Origin: Candidatus Saccharicenans sp.
GTDB lineage: Bacteria > Acidobacteriota > Aminicenantia > Aminicenantales > Saccharicenantaceae
Direction of reading: 5' to 3'
DNA length: 8,630 nucleotides
Assembly: GCA_024653405.1 (NCBI GenBank)
Contig: JANLGB010000030.1
Location: 1-8,630, forward strand
In this document: in pieces, positions 6,567 through 8,630 of the stretch
Position numbering within the stretch: position 1 is the stretch's first letter
Layout of the letters: each line of letters begins with the position of its first letter
Translations under genes and position numbers: made by a program
Notes under the pieces: generated by a model
Seen by the model: the letters and a program-made list of their open reading frames with translations, nothing else
Database searches by the model: none
What the model was told of the DNA's origin: nothing

Positions 6567-8249
6567 ATGGCTAAAAAAGCTAAGGCTGAAAAGACTATTT
6601 CTAAGAAAAAAACGACAAAAAAGCAAGCGGACAAGTCTGAATTCGTGACACCAGAGCAGACTTTGTCTCCGGAAATTTTCAGCCCGGAACTGGACCCTCT
6701 TTTCCTGAACAAGGCCCTGGAACCAGAGCTGCAGCAGGCTAACAAGCTGAAAAGTATTTCCGATGATTTTGATGAATTTGAACTGAGAGATATCTTGCCC
6801 AAGACCGCCAAGGCCGAAGCCAGCAAAGCCAGCGAACAACTGGAAACAGACCATGACCCAATCAAGATTTACTTCCGGGAAATGGGCAAAATTTCCCTGC
6901 TTTCCCAGCAGGATGAGATCGACCTGGCCCGCCAGATGGAAAGGGGCAAAAAGATTCAGCTGCGGGCTTTGCTGAAAACCAGGCTGGCCATCCAGGATAT
7001 CATCTCGCTGCGCGACCTGGCCGAGACCGAACCAGAGCGATTCTTGAGATTTTTTGACGAAACCGAAGACTTTGAAGATGATGCTGCCCGGAAAAAGGTC
7101 AAAAGCCTGCGCCAGACACTGGACCGCTTTTACCGGCTGTCAGAAAAATTCGCCGGCCTGAAACCCACCGCCCGAAACGCCTTCGCCCGGGGCCGGCTGA
7201 TTATCAACATGTACCGCATTTTGGAAGAGCTCCACCTATCACCAGAGAAGATGTCTTCCACCATCAACCGGCTGCGCGAAATTCTCCAGGTGATGAACGA
7301 GCTGGAAGAAAAAAAAGAAGAGCTCCAGCTCAGCCTGCCAAAGACCAAGGCCCGGGCTACAGTCGATGCTATCAAACAAAAAATAAGCAGCTATGCGGCC
7401 GAGGAAAAAATCTACCGCCAGGAATCGGGACTTGAGGCCAACGAGCTGCGGCGGGTGTTGCGGGATGTCAGCCGGGGCGAGAAGATTCAGAAGCATGCTG
7501 AAAACAAGCTGATCGAGGCCAACCTCAGGCTGGTGGTGTCTATTGCCAAGAACTACGTTAACCGCGGTCTCAGCCTGTCCGACCTGATCCAGGAAGGCAA
7601 CCTGGGGTTGATGCGGGCGGTGCAGAAATTCGATTACCACCGGGGCTTCAAGTTTTCCACCTACGCTACCTGGTGGATCAAGCAATCCATCACCCGGGCC
7701 ATCGCCGACCAGGCCCGGACCATCAGAATCCCGGTGCACATGGTGGAAACCATCAACCGCCTGAAAAAAATCCACCAGGAACTGGTGCAGAAAACCGGGC
7801 GCGAACCGACCGTTCAGGAAATTGCCGAGGCGGTGCGGATGCCAGTTCAGAAAGTCAGCAAGATCCTCCAGGACAGCCAGGAACTGCTTTCGCTGGATTC
7901 ACCCATCGGTGACGACGAAGAAAGCTTCCTCAAGGATTTTGTCCGTGATATCTACAACCCCTCCCCGGCTGATATAGTCATCCGGGCCAACCTCAAGGAG
8001 CAGATAACCAAGGCCCTCAATTCTCTGACCGAGAGAGAAGCCACGGTCATCAAAATGCGGTTCGGAATCGGCGATGGCCAGGAACACACGCTGGAAGAAA
8101 TCGGCCAGAAGCTAAAGGTCACCAGGGAAAGAGTCCGCCAGATTGAAACCAAGGCCCTGCGCAAACTGGCCGAATCGACGCTGCGCGATAAATTGAAATC
8201 CTTCTCCGAGACCGGCCCCGACCAGCCCCACGGGACTCCTCGGACCTGA
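6567..8249 (+). CDS. rpoD: RNA polymerase primary sigma factor RpoD (sigma-70 group 1)
   Basis: This 560-aa protein directs RNA polymerase to housekeeping promoters. Residues 1-95 are Lys/Ala-rich, then acidic ([13 protein letters not shown] at 66-78), without a clear region 1.1 pattern. Region 1.2 starts at [11 protein letters not shown] (97-107). A charged, helical non-conserved region fills about 130-305. Regions 2.1-2.4 run from about 311 to 391, with [44 protein letters not shown] and [10 protein letters not shown]373 and T376 occupy the positions that read the -10 box in E. coli RpoD. Region 3 spans about 392-470. Region 4 spans about 474-535, with [18 protein letters not shown]520, E521 and R524 match the E. 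coli -35-reading residues. The 25-residue tail after region 4 is Pro/Gly-rich at its end. The gene is divergent from the GWxTD block and convergent with the small gene downstream. Confidence 0.96.
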   Translation: MAKKAKAEKTISKKKTTKKQADKSEFVTPEQTLSPEIFSPELDPLFLNKALEPELQQANKLKSISDDFDEFELRDILPKTAKAEASKASEQLETDHDPIKIYFREMGKISLLSQQDEIDLARQMERGKKIQLRALLKTRLAIQDIISLRDLAETEPERFLRFFDETEDFEDDAARKKVKSLRQTLDRFYRLSEKFAGLKPTARNAFARGRLIINMYRILEELHLSPEKMSSTINRLREILQVMNELEEKKEELQLSLPKTKARATVDAIKQKISSYAAEEKIYRQESGLEANELRRVLRDVSRGEKIQKHAENKLIEANLRLVVSIAKNYVNRGLSLSDLIQEGNLGLMRAVQKFDYHRGFKFSTYATWWIKQSITRAIADQARTIRIPVHMVETINRLKKIHQELVQKTGREPTVQEIAEAVRMPVQKVSKILQDSQELLSLDSPIGDDEESFLKDFVRDIYNPSPADIVIRANLKEQITKALNSLTEREATVIKMRFGIGDGQEHTLEEIGQKLKVTRERVRQIETKALRKLAESTLRDKLKSFSETGPDQPHGTPRT

Positions 8250-8257
8250 GGCCTCAG
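8246..8257. repeat. 12-base perfect palindrome holding both convergent stop codons
   Basis: CTGAGGCCTCAG is its own reverse complement. It contains the TGA of rpoD (8247-8249) and, on the other strand, the TGA of the small convergent gene (8256-8254). A neighbouring stem AGGCC/GGCCT (8249-8253 with 8260-8264) and TTTTTT at 8271-8276 could act as a weak terminator for rpoD lying inside the 3' end of the opposing gene. The stem is short and sits 6 bases from the T-tract. Confidence 0.45.
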
Positions 8258-8583
8258 CCGGCCTGGGCGCTTTTTTCGGAAGAAGCCAGCCCCATCTTTT
8301 TCAGGGCTTCGTCTCCCCGTGACTGGGCGGGGGCTTCCCCTGGCAGGTAGAGCAGCACCCCACCCTTGATCGGCCTGATTTCAATCTTCCTTTCCTCGGC
8401 CAGGCGGTTAGTGGCCTGGACCGGGTCCTGGCCAAAATATTTCTTAAAAGCCTCATTAAACCCGCTGTAGACCGAGTGGATGCCCTTAAACTCGCCCAGT
8501 CTCAGGGATTTAATGGCCAGGTGGACAAACTCCTCCACCGTTAATTTTTCTTTCCGTACCGGATTGAAATTCCGTTCAGCCAT
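8254..8583 (-). CDS. Small hypothetical protein, possible winged-helix fold
   Basis: The protein is 109 aa from the ATG at 8583. The adjacent ATG at 8586 is only 2 bases from the GGAGG site, whereas the 8583 codon has the normal 5-base spacing. I do not recognise the family. The order of elements is a short basic N-terminus (NFNPVRKEK), a helix (LTVEEFVHLAIKSLR), a turn, two likely helices (SGFNEAFKKYFG, then DPVQATNRLAEERK), and a two-strand hairpin (IEIRPIKGGVLLYLPG). Helix-helix-helix-wing of this length fits a winged-helix DNA- or RNA-binding domain, but that is inference from pattern only. The tail from about residue 83 (APAQSRGDEALKK onward) looks disordered. There is no signal peptide or membrane segment, so it should be cytoplasmic. 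It converges on rpoD with 4 bases between stops; its promoter lies at or beyond the right edge. Confidence 0.7.
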   Translation of the reverse strand: MAERNFNPVRKEKLTVEEFVHLAIKSLRLGEFKGIHSVYSGFNEAFKKYFGQDPVQATNRLAEERKIEIRPIKGGVLLYLPGEAPAQSRGDEALKKMGLASSEKSAQAG

Positions 8584-8588
8584 CATTT

Positions 8589-8596
8589 CCTCCTTT
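8589..8596 (-). promoter_or_regulatory. Shine-Dalgarno AAAGGAGG that decides the start of the small gene
   Basis: AAAGGAGG on the minus strand is followed by AA and then two ATG codons in tandem. The second ATG (8583) lies 5 bases from GGAGG, the usual distance; the first (8586) lies only 2 bases away. Confidence 0.75.
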
Positions 8597-8630
8597 CTTT
8601 TGTTTCTCTAATTACAGACGCAGCCGGGGC

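Noticed and set aside
6533..6865. Two overlapping minus-strand frames opposite the rpoD N-terminus
   Set aside because: Ser/Leu/Phe-rich translations are what a Lys/Glu-rich sense strand gives in antisense. They have no supporting ribosome site or motif.
7239..7775. 178-codon open frame on the minus strand
   Set aside because: It is antisense to conserved sigma regions 2 and 3 of rpoD. Its composition (repeated His/Asp/Phe) is that of a shadow frame.

Overview
The window looks like chromosomal DNA of a Gram-negative, anaerobe-type bacterium of the Acidobacteriota/Candidatus Aminicenantes kind. That placement is an inference. It rests on the combination of a GWxTD-type protein, a sulfatase-fold/TPR fusion with a TLPSH active-site motif, a C-terminal outer-membrane barrel tail and a long primary sigma factor. 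Base composition is about half G+C with no obvious island. I see no rRNA, tRNA, IS element, CRISPR array or attachment site.

Layout. (1) Positions 2-52 (+) are the last codons of an outer-membrane beta-barrel gene, closed by a strong intrinsic terminator at 76-115. (2) Positions 116-867 hold no intact gene. On the minus strand this stretch carries several short, protein-like open stretches in different frames, which look like decayed coding sequence. It also has a cluster of three adjacent inverted repeats at 564-632. (3) Positions 868-6386 (-) form a three-gene block transcribed leftward: a 696-aa GWxTD-family secreted protein with C-terminal TPRs, a 324-aa secreted protein with a carboxypeptidase-regulatory-like domain plus TPRs, and a 755-aa membrane-anchored sulfatase-fold enzyme fused to a long TPR tail. 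(4) Positions 6387-6566 are a divergent promoter region with candidate sigma-70 promoters on both strands and an inverted repeat. (5) Positions 6567-8249 (+) encode the primary sigma factor RpoD (560 aa). (6) Positions 8254-8583 (-) encode a small, unrecognised, possibly winged-helix protein that converges on rpoD with only 4 bases between the stop codons.

How the genes may work together. The three leftward genes share one architecture: an N-terminal export signal or anchor, a different extracytoplasmic domain, and a C-terminal TPR array. The first two genes are 45 bases apart from stop to corrected start, and the third follows after 140 bases with its own possible promoter. The simplest reading is an envelope module in which TPR scaffolds gather a GWxTD protein, a beta-sandwich protein and a hydrolase/transferase. 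This is inference: no family in the set has a settled pathway. The sulfatase-fold enzyme has threonine where a classical sulfatase has cysteine or serine, so it is more likely a phospho-transferase or phosphodiesterase-like enzyme than a formylglycine sulfatase.

The RpoD residues that read -10 and -35 elements match the E. coli pattern, and the divergent region carries a perfect TTGACA upstream of rpoD. Sigma-70-style promoter calls are therefore reasonable in this genome.
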